From Phycisphaerales bacterium (GTDB taxonomy: Bacteria > Planctomycetota > Phycisphaerae > Phycisphaerales > UBA1924): 64,000 nt of DNA. A program made the translations under genes and the position numbers. The stretch covers positions 1 through 64,000 of the forward strand of contig JALHOJ010000005.1 in the NCBI GenBank assembly GCA_022843045.1, written 5' to 3'. The notes beneath the pieces are model-generated. The model ran no database searches, was not told the origin of the DNA, and was given only the letters and a program-made list of their open reading frames with translations. Below are positions 19,177-27,346 of the stretch, in pieces (position 1 is the stretch's first letter; each line of letters starts with the position of its first letter).

Positions 19177-19923
19177 ATGACCAACGACTTTTACTCCTTC
19201 GTGGGCCACAAGCAACTGGCGTTCATGAACCCGATGCCCGAATCGGTCTACGAGCATGTCATGGGCGTGCTCAACCTGCCTCGCGGCGGGACAGTCGCCG
19301 ACTTTGGCAGCGGGTTCGGCGAGCTTTCACTCCGCCTGATCGAGCGATTCGGCGTGCATGCGGATTGCGTCGAGCTGTCGCCCCTGATGGCGGGCGTCGC
19401 GCGCGAGCGCGCCGCGGCGCGAGTGCCGACGGAACTCATACGCATCCACGAAGGCGACGCCGGCGCGTTCAAGGCCACGATCCCGGCGGAATCGTTTGAT
19501 CTCACAATCTGCATCGGCTCGTCGCACGCGCTGGGCGGGTATGGGCAGATGCTGCAGGTGCTGTCGCGCCTCACACGCGCGGGCGGACATGTGCTGGTGG
19601 GCGAAGGGTATTGGAAGTCGCCCCCGGCACGCGGCTATCTCGACGCAACGGGCATCCTGATCGATGAGTTCGGCACCTTCGCAGACCTGATCGATCACGG
19701 CGCGAGCCTCAACCTCGCCTGCCAGTTCGCGACTTCGGCAAGCGCGGAAGACTTTGATCGCTACGAATGGGCCCACGCACGATCACTCGAGGCACACGCG
19801 CGACAGCACTTGGGCGATCCCGTCGCGAAGGCGATGCTGGCGCGCTCGCGCGCGTGGCGCGACGCATACGTCCGCTGGGGACGCGAGTGCCTTGGGTTCG
19901 GGCTGGTGCTGTTCAGGAAGTAG
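19177..19923 (+). CDS. SAM-dependent class I methyltransferase
   Basis: 248 residues from ATG 19177, with GAGG 6 nt upstream. The Rossmann-fold motifs are present: motif I VADFGSGFGELSLRL, an acidic residue ending strand 2 (ADCVELS), motif II-like FDLTICIGSSHALGG, and LTRAGGHVLVGEGYW. It transfers a methyl group from S-adenosylmethionine to an unidentified substrate, probably a small molecule given the lack of RNA- or protein-binding domains. An internal ILIDEFGTFADLIDHGASL and a basic C-terminal helix complete the domain. It is convergent with gltX, with six bases between the stops. Confidence 0.88.
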   Translation: MTNDFYSFVGHKQLAFMNPMPESVYEHVMGVLNLPRGGTVADFGSGFGELSLRLIERFGVHADCVELSPLMAGVARERAAARVPTELIRIHEGDAGAFKATIPAESFDLTICIGSSHALGGYGQMLQVLSRLTRAGGHVLVGEGYWKSPPARGYLDATGILIDEFGTFADLIDHGASLNLACQFATSASAEDFDRYEWAHARSLEAHARQHLGDPVAKAMLARSRAWRDAYVRWGRECLGFGLVLFRK

Positions 19924-19929
19924 ACCCGC

Positions 19930-21648
19930 TTACGCGCTCGCCGCGTCCATGCGCCGAAAGGCCTCATCCCGGCCCAACACCGCAAGAGTTTCGCCAATAC
20001 CAGGCGTCACGGGCACGCCCGCCACGGCGACCCGCACAGCCTGGGCGATGGGGCCAGGATTCGCAAAGCCCTTGTCCTTGGCAAGTTGCTCAATCACATC
20101 ATGGATCGGCTTGGGCTCGAACGCGGGCAGCAACGCGAGGCGCTGGCGATACTCACGCAGCAACCCGCGGCCCTGGCTGCTGTCGGCGTCCAGGTGCTTG
20201 GCGGCAACTTCAGGCGCAATGGTCACGCTATCGAGCAGCACAAACCCGCACGCCTTCACGCCATCGCGGAACGTCTTGGCGCGGGGCTTGATGGCCTTGG
20301 CAAGCCAGAGCCAGCGCTGGCCGCTGGCTGGCGACGCCGCGTCCCACTGGCGCGCCTTCGCCGCGAGCGCGGGCTCGTTGTCTTCGCACCACGCAAACCA
20401 CTGCTGCGCGAACTGCTCGTCGCTCATCGCGCCCAGCGCGTCGGCGTTGAACGAAAGCAGTTTGGCACGGTCGAACTTGCTGTTGGTCTTGCCGATGCGG
20501 TCGATCGAGAAGTGCTGCGCGAGGAACGCAGTGTCGAACTTCTCGAGGTCCTTGCCGTCGGGCAGTTTCATGCCCGGATTCCAGCCCAGGAGCGCGAGAA
20601 AGTTGTTGATGGCCTGCGGGGTGTAGCCGGCATCGCGGAAGTCGGCGACTTCGATTTCCGGGAGCGCGACTTTGTAGTGACGCGCAATCGCTTCGGCCAC
20701 GGCAAGACTGTCGTTCTCGGCCGCAATGAAGTCGGCGAGTTCCTTGGCGTCAACCTTCATGGCGGGCGCGACGTCCGCGGCCTGCTTCTTCTCCTTCGCG
20801 AGCGCGTCCTTGAGCGCCTTGCGCGCAGTCTTCGCCTTGTCGCGCTTGCTCATCTTGGTGCCATCCATATTGAAAATGAGCGGCATGTGGCCGAAGCTGG
20901 GTGGCGCGAAGCCGAACGCGCGATACAGCGCAAGTTGCCGCGGCGTGTTGCTCAGGTGTTCCTGAGCCCGCATGACATGCGTGATGCCCATCGCGTGGTC
21001 ATCAACGACCACAGCGAAGTTGTACATCGGAAAGCCATCACGCCGACGGATGATGAAGTCATCGATCTCGCCCGGAGCGATCTTGACGTCGCCCAGCACC
21101 TCGTCCGTGAACGCGACTTCTTCGTGGGGAGAGAAGAAGCGAATCACGTGCGGCTCGCCGCGTTCGATGATGCGGATGCGGTCCTTGATGTCGGGGACTT
21201 TTTCAAGGCTCGCCCGGCTATAGCGGTAGTTTCGCTTCGCCTGCTCCGCGGCCTTCTTCTCCGCCGCAAGCGTGGCCTCATCTTCGAACGCGGGGTATGC
21301 CTTGCCCTGCTCGACGAGGCGCATGATGTGGGCGTTGTAGATCTCAAGGCGGCGGGCTTGAAAGAAGGGGCCGACCTTGCGCGGGTCGCCGCCCACGACC
21401 GCGTCTTTGGTCTTCAGTTCCGGACCCTCGTCCCAGTGAATGCCCAGCCACGCAAGGTCTTCCATGATGCCCTTGGCGGACTCGTCGCTGCTGCGGGCGG
21501 CGTCGGTGTCTTCGATGCGAAGGAGGAAGTGCCCACCGTGACGCTTGGCAAAGGCCCAGCAGAAGAGCGCGGTGCGTGCGCCGCCGACGTGGAGGTGGCC
21601 GGTGGGGCTGGGGGCGAAGCGGGTGATGACGGGGGGCGAACTGGCCAT
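19930..21648 (-). CDS. gltX: Glutamyl-tRNA synthetase
   Basis: The 572-residue class Ic enzyme activates glutamate onto tRNA(Glu). The HIGH-type signature is RFAPSPTGHLHVGGARTAL and the KMSKS-type is TKMSKRDKAKTARKA. At 572 residues it is longer than typical bacterial enzymes of about 470-500. The extra length includes a lysine-rich insert after KMSKR (ALAKEKKQAADVAPAMKVDA). With gatCA present and no glnS seen here, it may be non-discriminating and also make Glu-tRNA(Gln); that is inference. It is divergent from the EF-G-like gene. Confidence 0.95.
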   Translation of the reverse strand: MASSPPVITRFAPSPTGHLHVGGARTALFCWAFAKRHGGHFLLRIEDTDAARSSDESAKGIMEDLAWLGIHWDEGPELKTKDAVVGGDPRKVGPFFQARRLEIYNAHIMRLVEQGKAYPAFEDEATLAAEKKAAEQAKRNYRYSRASLEKVPDIKDRIRIIERGEPHVIRFFSPHEEVAFTDEVLGDVKIAPGEIDDFIIRRRDGFPMYNFAVVVDDHAMGITHVMRAQEHLSNTPRQLALYRAFGFAPPSFGHMPLIFNMDGTKMSKRDKAKTARKALKDALAKEKKQAADVAPAMKVDAKELADFIAAENDSLAVAEAIARHYKVALPEIEVADFRDAGYTPQAINNFLALLGWNPGMKLPDGKDLEKFDTAFLAQHFSIDRIGKTNSKFDRAKLLSFNADALGAMSDEQFAQQWFAWCEDNEPALAAKARQWDAASPASGQRWLWLAKAIKPRAKTFRDGVKACGFVLLDSVTIAPEVAAKHLDADSSQGRGLLREYRQRLALLPAFEPKPIHDVIEQLAKDKGFANPGPIAQAVRVAVAGVPVTPGIGETLAVLGRDEAFRRMDAASA

Positions 21649-21825
21649 GGGGAGCGAGGGTAGTGGAGGCGTGAGCGTGACGCGTGGACTGACATGGCCG
21701 GTCCGGGCGTTCCTGCTACAAACAGGCTGCGAACTGTGCCACGATCAGGGCAGGTGTGCCACGACCTGAGCGGCGTGAGTTTGCACCAGGTTTCCACAAC
21801 CCGTACAGAATCGCGCGGATTGGCT

Positions 21826-21853
21826 TTCAAACTATGCGGTTTTGGTTTAGACT
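21826..21853 (+). promoter_or_regulatory. Weak candidate promoter of the EF-G-like gene
   Basis: TTCAAA, a 16-nt spacer and TAGACT lie in a locally AT-rich patch. If real it gives a leader of about 150 nt. Inferred only. Confidence 0.3.
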
Positions 21854-21923
21854 GATTGCATGAGAAGTCCACGAGAACTCAGATTGGATGTGCCGGGAGT
21901 TGTACCGCTTGGCACCTGAGGTG

Positions 21924-21960
21924 GCGGGCCTGCTTCGCACTCGTGACGAAGCCGGCCCGC
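21924..21960 (+). promoter_or_regulatory. Leader hairpin before the EF-G-like gene
   Basis: Two 14-base arms (21924-21937 and 21947-21960) pair with one mismatch around a 9-nt loop. CACTCGTGAC occurs in the loop and again directly after the stem. There is no T-tract and the start codon is 48 nt away, so a structured 5' leader is more likely than a terminator. Confidence 0.45.
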
Positions 21961-22007
21961 ACTCGTGACCCTGCCTTGACAGGCTCAGTTTGGAAAGGAA
22001 ACAACCT

Positions 22008-24098
22008 ATGCCCACCCGCACTGTCGCCCCCTCCGATGTTCGCAACGTCCTTTTGTGTGGCACAGGCGCGGGCGGGAAGACCACGCTCGTCGAGCGGCTG
22101 CTCTTCATGAGCAAGGCTGTGGCGAAGATGGGGTCGGTCAACGACGGCACGACCGTCAGCGACTTCACCGACGAGGAAAAGCACCACAAGCACAGCCTGC
22201 AGCCGGGGTTCACGCACCTGGAGTACGAGGGGCACACCGTCAACATCATCGACACGCCCGGGCTGGGCGACTTCCTCGGACACGCCATCGCGTGCATGCC
22301 GGCGGTGGAGACGGTCGCGATCGTGGTCGACGCGCTCAAGGGCATCGACAGCACGACGCGCCGGCTCATGCAGATCGCGGGTGAACGGAAGATTCCGCGG
22401 CTGATCATCGTGAACAAGATCGACGAAAGCCATGCCGACGTCGAGTCGCTGCTCCTGAGCATCCGCGAGACGTTTGGCAATGTGTGCCTGCCCATCAACC
22501 TGCCGACCAAGAGCGCGACGGACGTGATCAACGTCTTCGAGCACGATGGCAACGACGCGAAGGGCGACCAGACCGACTTCTCGAGCGTGCACGAATCCCA
22601 CAAGCAGATCGTGGAGCAGGTGATCGAGGTTGATGACGAACTCACGATGCAGTACCTCGAAAAGGGCGAGGGGTTTGACCCCGCCAAGCTGCACGCGGCC
22701 TTCGAAAAGTGCCTGGAGGACTCGCATCTGGTGCCGATTTGCTTTGCGAGCGGCAAGACCGGCGCCGGGTGCGACGACCTGCTGCACATCTTCGCGAGCC
22801 TGTGCCCCAGCCCCGTCGAAGTGAATCCGCCCGAGTTCCTCAAGCGCGACATGACGCCCGACGGCGGCGCAGGCGAAGAGCATGAGTGGAACACCACGCC
22901 CGATCCCAACGGAAAAGTGCTGGCCCATGTCTTCCGCGTCGTGAACGACCCGTTCCTGGGCAAGATCGCGGTCTTCCGCGTGCACCAGGGGACGATTCGC
23001 GCCAAGGCGGAGCTCTTCGTGGGCGACGGCAAAAAGCCGGTGCGGGTCGGCCACTTGTTCTACCTGCAGGGCAAGGAACATGTCGAGACGCACGAAGTCG
23101 GCCCAGGCGGGATCGCGGCGGTCGCGAAGCTCGACGAACTCGTCTTCAACAGCGTGCTCCACGACAGCCACGAGCATGACTATGTGCGGCTGAATCCGCT
23201 GCCGATTCCCAAGCCCATGTTTGGGTTGGCGATCGAACTCAAGAACCACGCCGATGAGACCAAGTTCAGCGCGCTCGTGCACAAGCTGATGGCCGAGGAT
23301 CCCTGCCTCAAGATCGAACGGATCGCGGCGACCAAGCAGACGGTGATGCGCGGGCTGGGTGAGTTGCACCTGCGGGTGATTCTGGAGCGTCTGAAGAAGG
23401 CGGGGATCGAAGTGACGACCAGCACGCCCAGGGTCGCCTACAAAGAGACGGTCATGAGCCGCAGCGACGGGCACCATCGCCACAAGAAGCAGACCGGCGG
23501 CGCGGGACAGTTTGGCGAGGTGTTCCTGAGGATCGAGCCGCTGCCCAACGACCATGCGGAAGGGTTTGAGTTCCACAACGACACAGTGGGGGGGACAATT
23601 CCCCGCCAGTTCATGCCCGCGGTCGAAAAGGGCGTGCGGATGGCGTTCCAAGACGGCGCAATCGCGGGCTATCCGATGACGGGCATCGCGGTGCGCGTGA
23701 CGGATGGCAAGTACCACGACGTGGACAGCAAGGAAATCGCGTTCATCACGGCGGGAAAAAAGGCGTTTATCGACGCCGTGCAGAAGGCCAAGCCCGTGCT
23801 GATGGAGCCCTATGTGTCGCTCGAAATCACGGCCCCCGCGCGATACATGGGCGACATCGCGGGCCACGTCTCAACCAAGCGCGGACGCGTGGTTTCCAGC
23901 GACGTGCTTTCCGGCGATGTATGCGTCGTGAAGGCGACCGCGCCGCTGGGCGAAGTGCAGAATTACTCCAACGAGCTCAAGAGCATGACCGGCGGGGCGG
24001 GCACGTACACGATGGAGTACAGCCACGACGAACGCACGCCCGCGCACATTCAACAGGCGGTGGTGGCGGCGTACAAGCCGCATCCTGACGAGGAATAG
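22008..24098 (+). CDS. EF-G-like translational GTPase (EF-G2/FusA2 type)
   Basis: 696 residues from ATG 22008, preceded by GGAAAGGAA. The five-domain layout of EF-G is visible. The G domain has P-loop GTGAGGKT, G3 DTPG and G4 NKID; domain II begins about PNGKVLAHVFRV; domains III to V include IAATKQTVMRGLGELHLRV, the GGAGQFGEV motif, and a last domain with EPYVSLEITAPARYMGDIAGHVSTKRGRV. The switch I segment (DEEKHHKHSLQPG) lacks the canonical RGITI threonine. That marks the EF-G-like paralogue group rather than the housekeeping factor. Ribosome binding is likely; true translocase activity is uncertain. The gene has a structured leader. Confidence 0.9.
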   Translation: MPTRTVAPSDVRNVLLCGTGAGGKTTLVERLLFMSKAVAKMGSVNDGTTVSDFTDEEKHHKHSLQPGFTHLEYEGHTVNIIDTPGLGDFLGHAIACMPAVETVAIVVDALKGIDSTTRRLMQIAGERKIPRLIIVNKIDESHADVESLLLSIRETFGNVCLPINLPTKSATDVINVFEHDGNDAKGDQTDFSSVHESHKQIVEQVIEVDDELTMQYLEKGEGFDPAKLHAAFEKCLEDSHLVPICFASGKTGAGCDDLLHIFASLCPSPVEVNPPEFLKRDMTPDGGAGEEHEWNTTPDPNGKVLAHVFRVVNDPFLGKIAVFRVHQGTIRAKAELFVGDGKKPVRVGHLFYLQGKEHVETHEVGPGGIAAVAKLDELVFNSVLHDSHEHDYVRLNPLPIPKPMFGLAIELKNHADETKFSALVHKLMAEDPCLKIERIAATKQTVMRGLGELHLRVILERLKKAGIEVTTSTPRVAYKETVMSRSDGHHRHKKQTGGAGQFGEVFLRIEPLPNDHAEGFEFHNDTVGGTIPRQFMPAVEKGVRMAFQDGAIAGYPMTGIAVRVTDGKYHDVDSKEIAFITAGKKAFIDAVQKAKPVLMEPYVSLEITAPARYMGDIAGHVSTKRGRVVSSDVLSGDVCVVKATAPLGEVQNYSNELKSMTGGAGTYTMEYSHDERTPAHIQQAVVAAYKPHPDEE

Positions 24099-24102
24099 AA
24101 GA

Positions 24103-24217
24103 TCACCACAAAGACACGAAGTGCACGAAGGGGAAAGAGCGCAGGGTTGGATCGTCGCGCGGCGACCGATCTCGACCTCTGCCCCTCTTCTTTGTGTCCT
24201 TTGTGTCTTTGTGGTGA
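24103..24217. repeat. Long inverted repeat between convergent genes
   Basis: Left arm 24103-24143 begins TCACCACAAAGACACGAAG; right arm 24177-24217 ends TTTGTGTCTTTGTGGTGA. The outer 15 bases pair perfectly and the rest is degenerate. Arms are made of ACACAAAG-like units. It starts 4 bp after the EF-G-like stop and abuts the flgF stop, so it fills the convergent gap and could terminate both transcripts. Confidence 0.8.
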
Positions 24218-24219
24218 CA

Positions 24220-24999
24220 CTACCCGATCGGCCTGCCCAGCGCCGTAATCGCGCGGTCCATCAGGCGATCATGCGCTCGCATCGCGTCGACGTTGGCGTC
24301 GACTTCGCGCGAAGCGCTGGTGACGTTCATCAAGGCTCGCAGTTCGTCCACGGCGGACTCTTCCAGCATCTGCTGGCGAAGGTTGCCGAGCGGTCGCAGG
24401 TTGCTGCTGAAGACCTCGGGCGGCGCGAACATCATGCTGTGCCCGGCTTTGCGGAGCTGCGTGCCCTCGGGCACATCGATGAACTTCATCCGCGCAACCG
24501 TGCGGTTATTGACAGAGATCGTGCCGTCGCCATCGATGCGAAGTTCGCCTGTGGCGGGAATCGTGATCCGCTGGTTGTTGGTGTCGAGCACAGGCAGGCC
24601 GCTTCCGGCCATCACCAGTTCGCCCGCGGGGTTGCGGAGCAGGCGGCCGTCGCGCGTCAAGCGCTGCGGATTGGTGGAGTCGGAGGGATCCTCAACGACG
24701 AGGAAGCCCCTGCCTTCGACGGCGACGTCGAGCATGACGCCGGTGCGTCGCAGCGAGCCTTGTTCAAGGTTGATGCGGTTGGGCCGCAGGAACGTGCCAC
24801 CGCCGAGCTTTTCGAGCAGGGCGTTGCTGGGCAGGTGACCCACGCCGTCTTCGGTGCGGACGTCAGGGCGAGCCTGGATGCTGGGGAGGTCGGCCTTGAA
24901 GCCGATGGTGTCGAGGTTCGCGAGGTTGTTCGCGAAGACGTCCTGGCGATAGAGGGCGGTCATGACGCCGGAAGCGGAGATTTGGAGGCCGTAGGACAC
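24220..24999 (-). CDS. flgF: Flagellar basal-body rod protein FlgF
   Basis: The 259-residue proximal-rod protein is of the FlgE/F/G family. The N-terminal rod signature is SYGLQISASGVMTALYRQDVFANNLANLDTIGFK, the central part includes VAVEGRGFLVVED, and the C-terminal helix SSNLRPLGNLRQQMLEESAVDELRALMNVT...AHDRLMDRAITALG completes the coiled-coil pair. Length fits FlgF. It is exported by the flagellar type III machinery and so has no Sec signal. Unusually it is transcribed away from flgG rather than in front of it. FlgF versus a second FlgG is judged from the degenerate C-terminal motif. Confidence 0.88.
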   Translation of the reverse strand: MSYGLQISASGVMTALYRQDVFANNLANLDTIGFKADLPSIQARPDVRTEDGVGHLPSNALLEKLGGGTFLRPNRINLEQGSLRRTGVMLDVAVEGRGFLVVEDPSDSTNPQRLTRDGRLLRNPAGELVMAGSGLPVLDTNNQRITIPATGELRIDGDGTISVNNRTVARMKFIDVPEGTQLRKAGHSMMFAPPEVFSSNLRPLGNLRQQMLEESAVDELRALMNVTSASREVDANVDAMRAHDRLMDRAITALGRPIG

Positions 25000-25041
25000 G
25001 GGGGATGTACAGCAAGTGCGGTGCCGGGGCGGGGGGACGAC

Positions 25042-25162
25042 AGCGATACATCGATAAAGCGATACAGCGATACATAGCTGCGGAACGCGTACGGCGTCTT
25101 CGCCCCTACGAGTCGAGCTACGGGCCTTCTGTATCGCTGTATCGCTTTATCGATGTATCGCT
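25042..25162. repeat. Perfect 33-bp inverted repeat in the flgF/flgG divergent gap
   Basis: Bases 25042-25074 are the exact reverse complement of 25130-25162, with a 55-bp spacer. Each arm contains AGCGATACA twice-over (units of about 9-12 bp: AGCGATACATCGATAA then AGCGATACAGCGATACA). It lies between two divergent start codons, where a terminator role is unlikely. A degenerate solo arm occurs at 30236-30262. Confidence 0.9.
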
Positions 25163-25211
25163 TTCCGCTGGCACGCCCTTCGCGTCCACTCCAGTCCCGG
25201 AGGACCTTCTC

Positions 25212-26021
25212 ATGGCCATCAATGCGCTCCAATCCGCGTCTTCTGCGCTCTCGGCGCTCAACACTGCGCTAGACGTCACGGCGAACAACCTGGCGAACAT
25301 CAACACCGACGGGTTCAAGACCAGCCGGACGAACTTTCAGGACTTGCTCTATATCGAGAAGGCCCAGCCTGGAACGCTCAATGCGAATCAGGATCAGCGG
25401 CCCATCGGGACGTACGTGGGCCTGGGCGTCCGCGTGTCGGGGACGCATCTGGACTTCACGCAGGGCGCGCCGCGCTTCACGGGCAAGCCGCTGGACATCA
25501 TGATCGAAGGTGAAGGATTCTTTGAGGTTGCGGTGGAGGATCAGTTGGGGCCGGGCGGGCTGGCATACACGCGGGCGGGAAACTTGTCACTCAATTCCGA
25601 GGGCGAATTGGTCCTTGCGAACGATCAGGGGCGACGGGTGCAACCGGTGCTGACGGTGCCCCCCGAAGCAACCAGTATCTCCGTGAGTAAGGACGGCGTG
25701 GTCAGAGCGTCGATCCCGGGCGAGACCGAGCCACAGGAAATCGGCCAGCTCAACACGAGCACGTTCATCAACCCGGCGGGCCTGAAGCAAGTCGGTGAGA
25801 ACCTCTACGTCGAGACGTCTGCCAGCGGCGCACCAAACAGCGGCGTGCCAGGCACCGACGGCCGCGGCACCGTGAGCAGCGGATTTCTCGAAAGCAGTAA
25901 CGTTGATCCGACGCGCGAACTGATCGACCTGATCAGGACGCAGCGGGCCTTTGAATTCAACAGCCAGTCGATCCGGGCGGCGGACGAGAGCTTGCGGGCG
26001 GTGGCGCAGCTGCGCCGGTAA
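25212..26021 (+). CDS. flgG: Flagellar distal rod protein FlgG
   Basis: 269 residues from ATG 25212, preceded by GGAGG 8 nt upstream. It has the N-terminal motif ALNTALDVTANNLANINTDGFK, the central LDIMIEGEGFFEV, and a C-terminal FLESSNVDPTRELIDLIRTQRAFEFNSQSIRAADESL, matching FlgG closely. It forms the distal rod passing through the P and L rings, and is substrate of the flagellar export apparatus. First gene of flgG-flgA-flgH, which probably form one transcript. Confidence 0.94.
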   Translation: MAINALQSASSALSALNTALDVTANNLANINTDGFKTSRTNFQDLLYIEKAQPGTLNANQDQRPIGTYVGLGVRVSGTHLDFTQGAPRFTGKPLDIMIEGEGFFEVAVEDQLGPGGLAYTRAGNLSLNSEGELVLANDQGRRVQPVLTVPPEATSISVSKDGVVRASIPGETEPQEIGQLNTSTFINPAGLKQVGENLYVETSASGAPNSGVPGTDGRGTVSSGFLESSNVDPTRELIDLIRTQRAFEFNSQSIRAADESLRAVAQLRR

Positions 26022-26056
26022 GCGCGGCTTGATTCGAGTTGGCAAGGCACGGCATC

Positions 26057-27346
26057 ATGAACATCGCACGAGTTATCCTGGCTTGGGGCGCAATGCTGAT
26101 CTGCGGCGCTGGCCATGCGCTTGCACAGGAGACGAGCCAGCCGCCGCTCCAACCTTCACTTTCATCATCGATTCAGCTCCGCGCCAGCGCGGCGACCGAG
26201 ACGCTCGACGCGATCACGCTGGGCGATGTTGCGGCTATCGAGGGCGCAGGGGCAGAGTCGCTTGCGAAGATCGCGATTCCAGAAGTGGCCTGGTTTGCCG
26301 GCGCGAATGGAGGACGCACGCTCGACATCGCTGCGGTGCGAAGACTGCTGAGCGAGACGAAGGGCGTGAACCTCGGTCGCATCGCGCTGTCGGGGCAACG
26401 GGTGGAGTGGCGACAGAAGGTCGCGCAGCCGCCGCCTGCGCCGCCAACACCATCCTTGCAAGGCATAGACGCTGGCGGAGTTCGCGTGCGAGACTTGCTG
26501 CATGACCGCGTGGCGACGGCGCTGGGGGTTGCGCCGACGGACCTTCGCGTCTCGCTGGACGAGGGCGATGCTGAGATTCTGAACACGTCGGTCGAGGGGC
26601 GCACCGTGACGATCACGCCGATGGGCGAGTCGGATCGCCCGCCGCTCGCCGTGCGGGTGTATGAAGGAGATCGGCTGATCGCCGCGCGTTCCACGCGCGT
26701 CGGCGTGCTGCTGAGGCGGCAGGTTGTGCTCGCGGCCCGCGACATTCGGCGCGGCGAACTGCTTGATCCCTCGCTGCTGCTGACGGAAGAACGCTGGCTC
26801 GCGCCCAGTATCGACGCGGCGACGTTCGAAGACGCGGCGGGCAAGTCGGCTCGGGGCGCAATCGAAGCGGGCGCCATCATCACCAATCGCGACGCCGAAG
26901 AGCCGATCGTCGTGCGCAAGGGCGAGCGCATCGTGGTGGACTGCATGGTGAACGGCGTGCTTGTCCGCAACACAATGCGGGCGGGCGGCCAGGCAAGAAT
27001 TGGCGACGTGATCGTCGTCGAATCGCTGACGAGCGATCGCGGCGAACGCCGCGGCGAAGCGACGCAGAAGCCCAGCACAGTCTTCGCACGCGTCAGCGCA
27101 GCCGGACAAGCCGTGGTGACAACTTCGCAACCAACCACTCGACCTGCAAGTCAAGAAACACTGCTCGAACGCGTGAATCGTCCTCGGCCATTGAACCAGA
27201 ACGACTCAGGAACACCGTCGTCCGCCCGCGCGACAACCGCACGCGCAATGCCCCCCCAGCCCGCACCCTTCACCGTGCGTCGTGGCGGGATTGAAGTGAC
27301 CCGCGCGGGCGCAACGCCCGTGGAGTCTCGAAAGGAAGCACCATGA
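26057..27346 (+). CDS. flgA: Flagellar P-ring assembly chaperone FlgA
   Basis: 429 residues from ATG 26057, with a signal peptide to about HALAQ. The C-terminal half holds the SAF-type FlgA domain: VGVLLRRQVVLAARDIRRGELLDPSLLLTEERWL then GAIITNRDAEEPIVVRKGERIVVDCMVNGVLV. It is a periplasmic chaperone for the FlgI P-ring protein. It is longer than usual (about 220-240 for enteric forms): an N-terminal beta-rich region and a 100-residue Thr/Pro-rich tail are additions. Its last codons contain a GGGCG-CAA-CGCCC hairpin related to that at 7518. The stop overlaps the flgH start (ATGA). Confidence 0.88.
   Translation: MNIARVILAWGAMLICGAGHALAQETSQPPLQPSLSSSIQLRASAATETLDAITLGDVAAIEGAGAESLAKIAIPEVAWFAGANGGRTLDIAAVRRLLSETKGVNLGRIALSGQRVEWRQKVAQPPPAPPTPSLQGIDAGGVRVRDLLHDRVATALGVAPTDLRVSLDEGDAEILNTSVEGRTVTITPMGESDRPPLAVRVYEGDRLIAARSTRVGVLLRRQVVLAARDIRRGELLDPSLLLTEERWLAPSIDAATFEDAAGKSARGAIEAGAIITNRDAEEPIVVRKGERIVVDCMVNGVLVRNTMRAGGQARIGDVIVVESLTSDRGERRGEATQKPSTVFARVSAAGQAVVTTSQPTTRPASQETLLERVNRPRPLNQNDSGTPSSARATTARAMPPQPAPFTVRRGGIEVTRAGATPVESRKEAP
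27306..27330 (+). repeat. Short hairpin inside the 3' end of flgA
   Basis: CGGGCG (27306-27311) pairs with CGCCCG (27315-27320) around CAA, followed by TGGAGTCTC. The GCCCGTG-(G)AGTCTC part matches the intergenic hairpin at 7530-7541. It sits between the flgA body and the flgH start, and could tune translation of flgH. Confidence 0.45.

Larger units (their letters stand above)
21649..22007. other. Divergent regulatory gap upstream of the EF-G-like gene
   Basis: A 359-bp non-coding interval between gltX and the EF-G-like gene. It contains a possible promoter (21826-21853) and a leader hairpin (21924-21960). I see no defensible ORF. Confidence 0.5.

Noticed and set aside
20086-21663. Long plus-strand ORF opposite gltX
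   Set aside because: It mirrors the codons of a clear synthetase; its arginine/valine-rich protein lacks any domain. It is a high-GC shadow.
21976-21981. TTGACA considered as a -35 box for the EF-G-like gene
   Set aside because: It is too close to the ATG, and no -10 box is found at the right distance.
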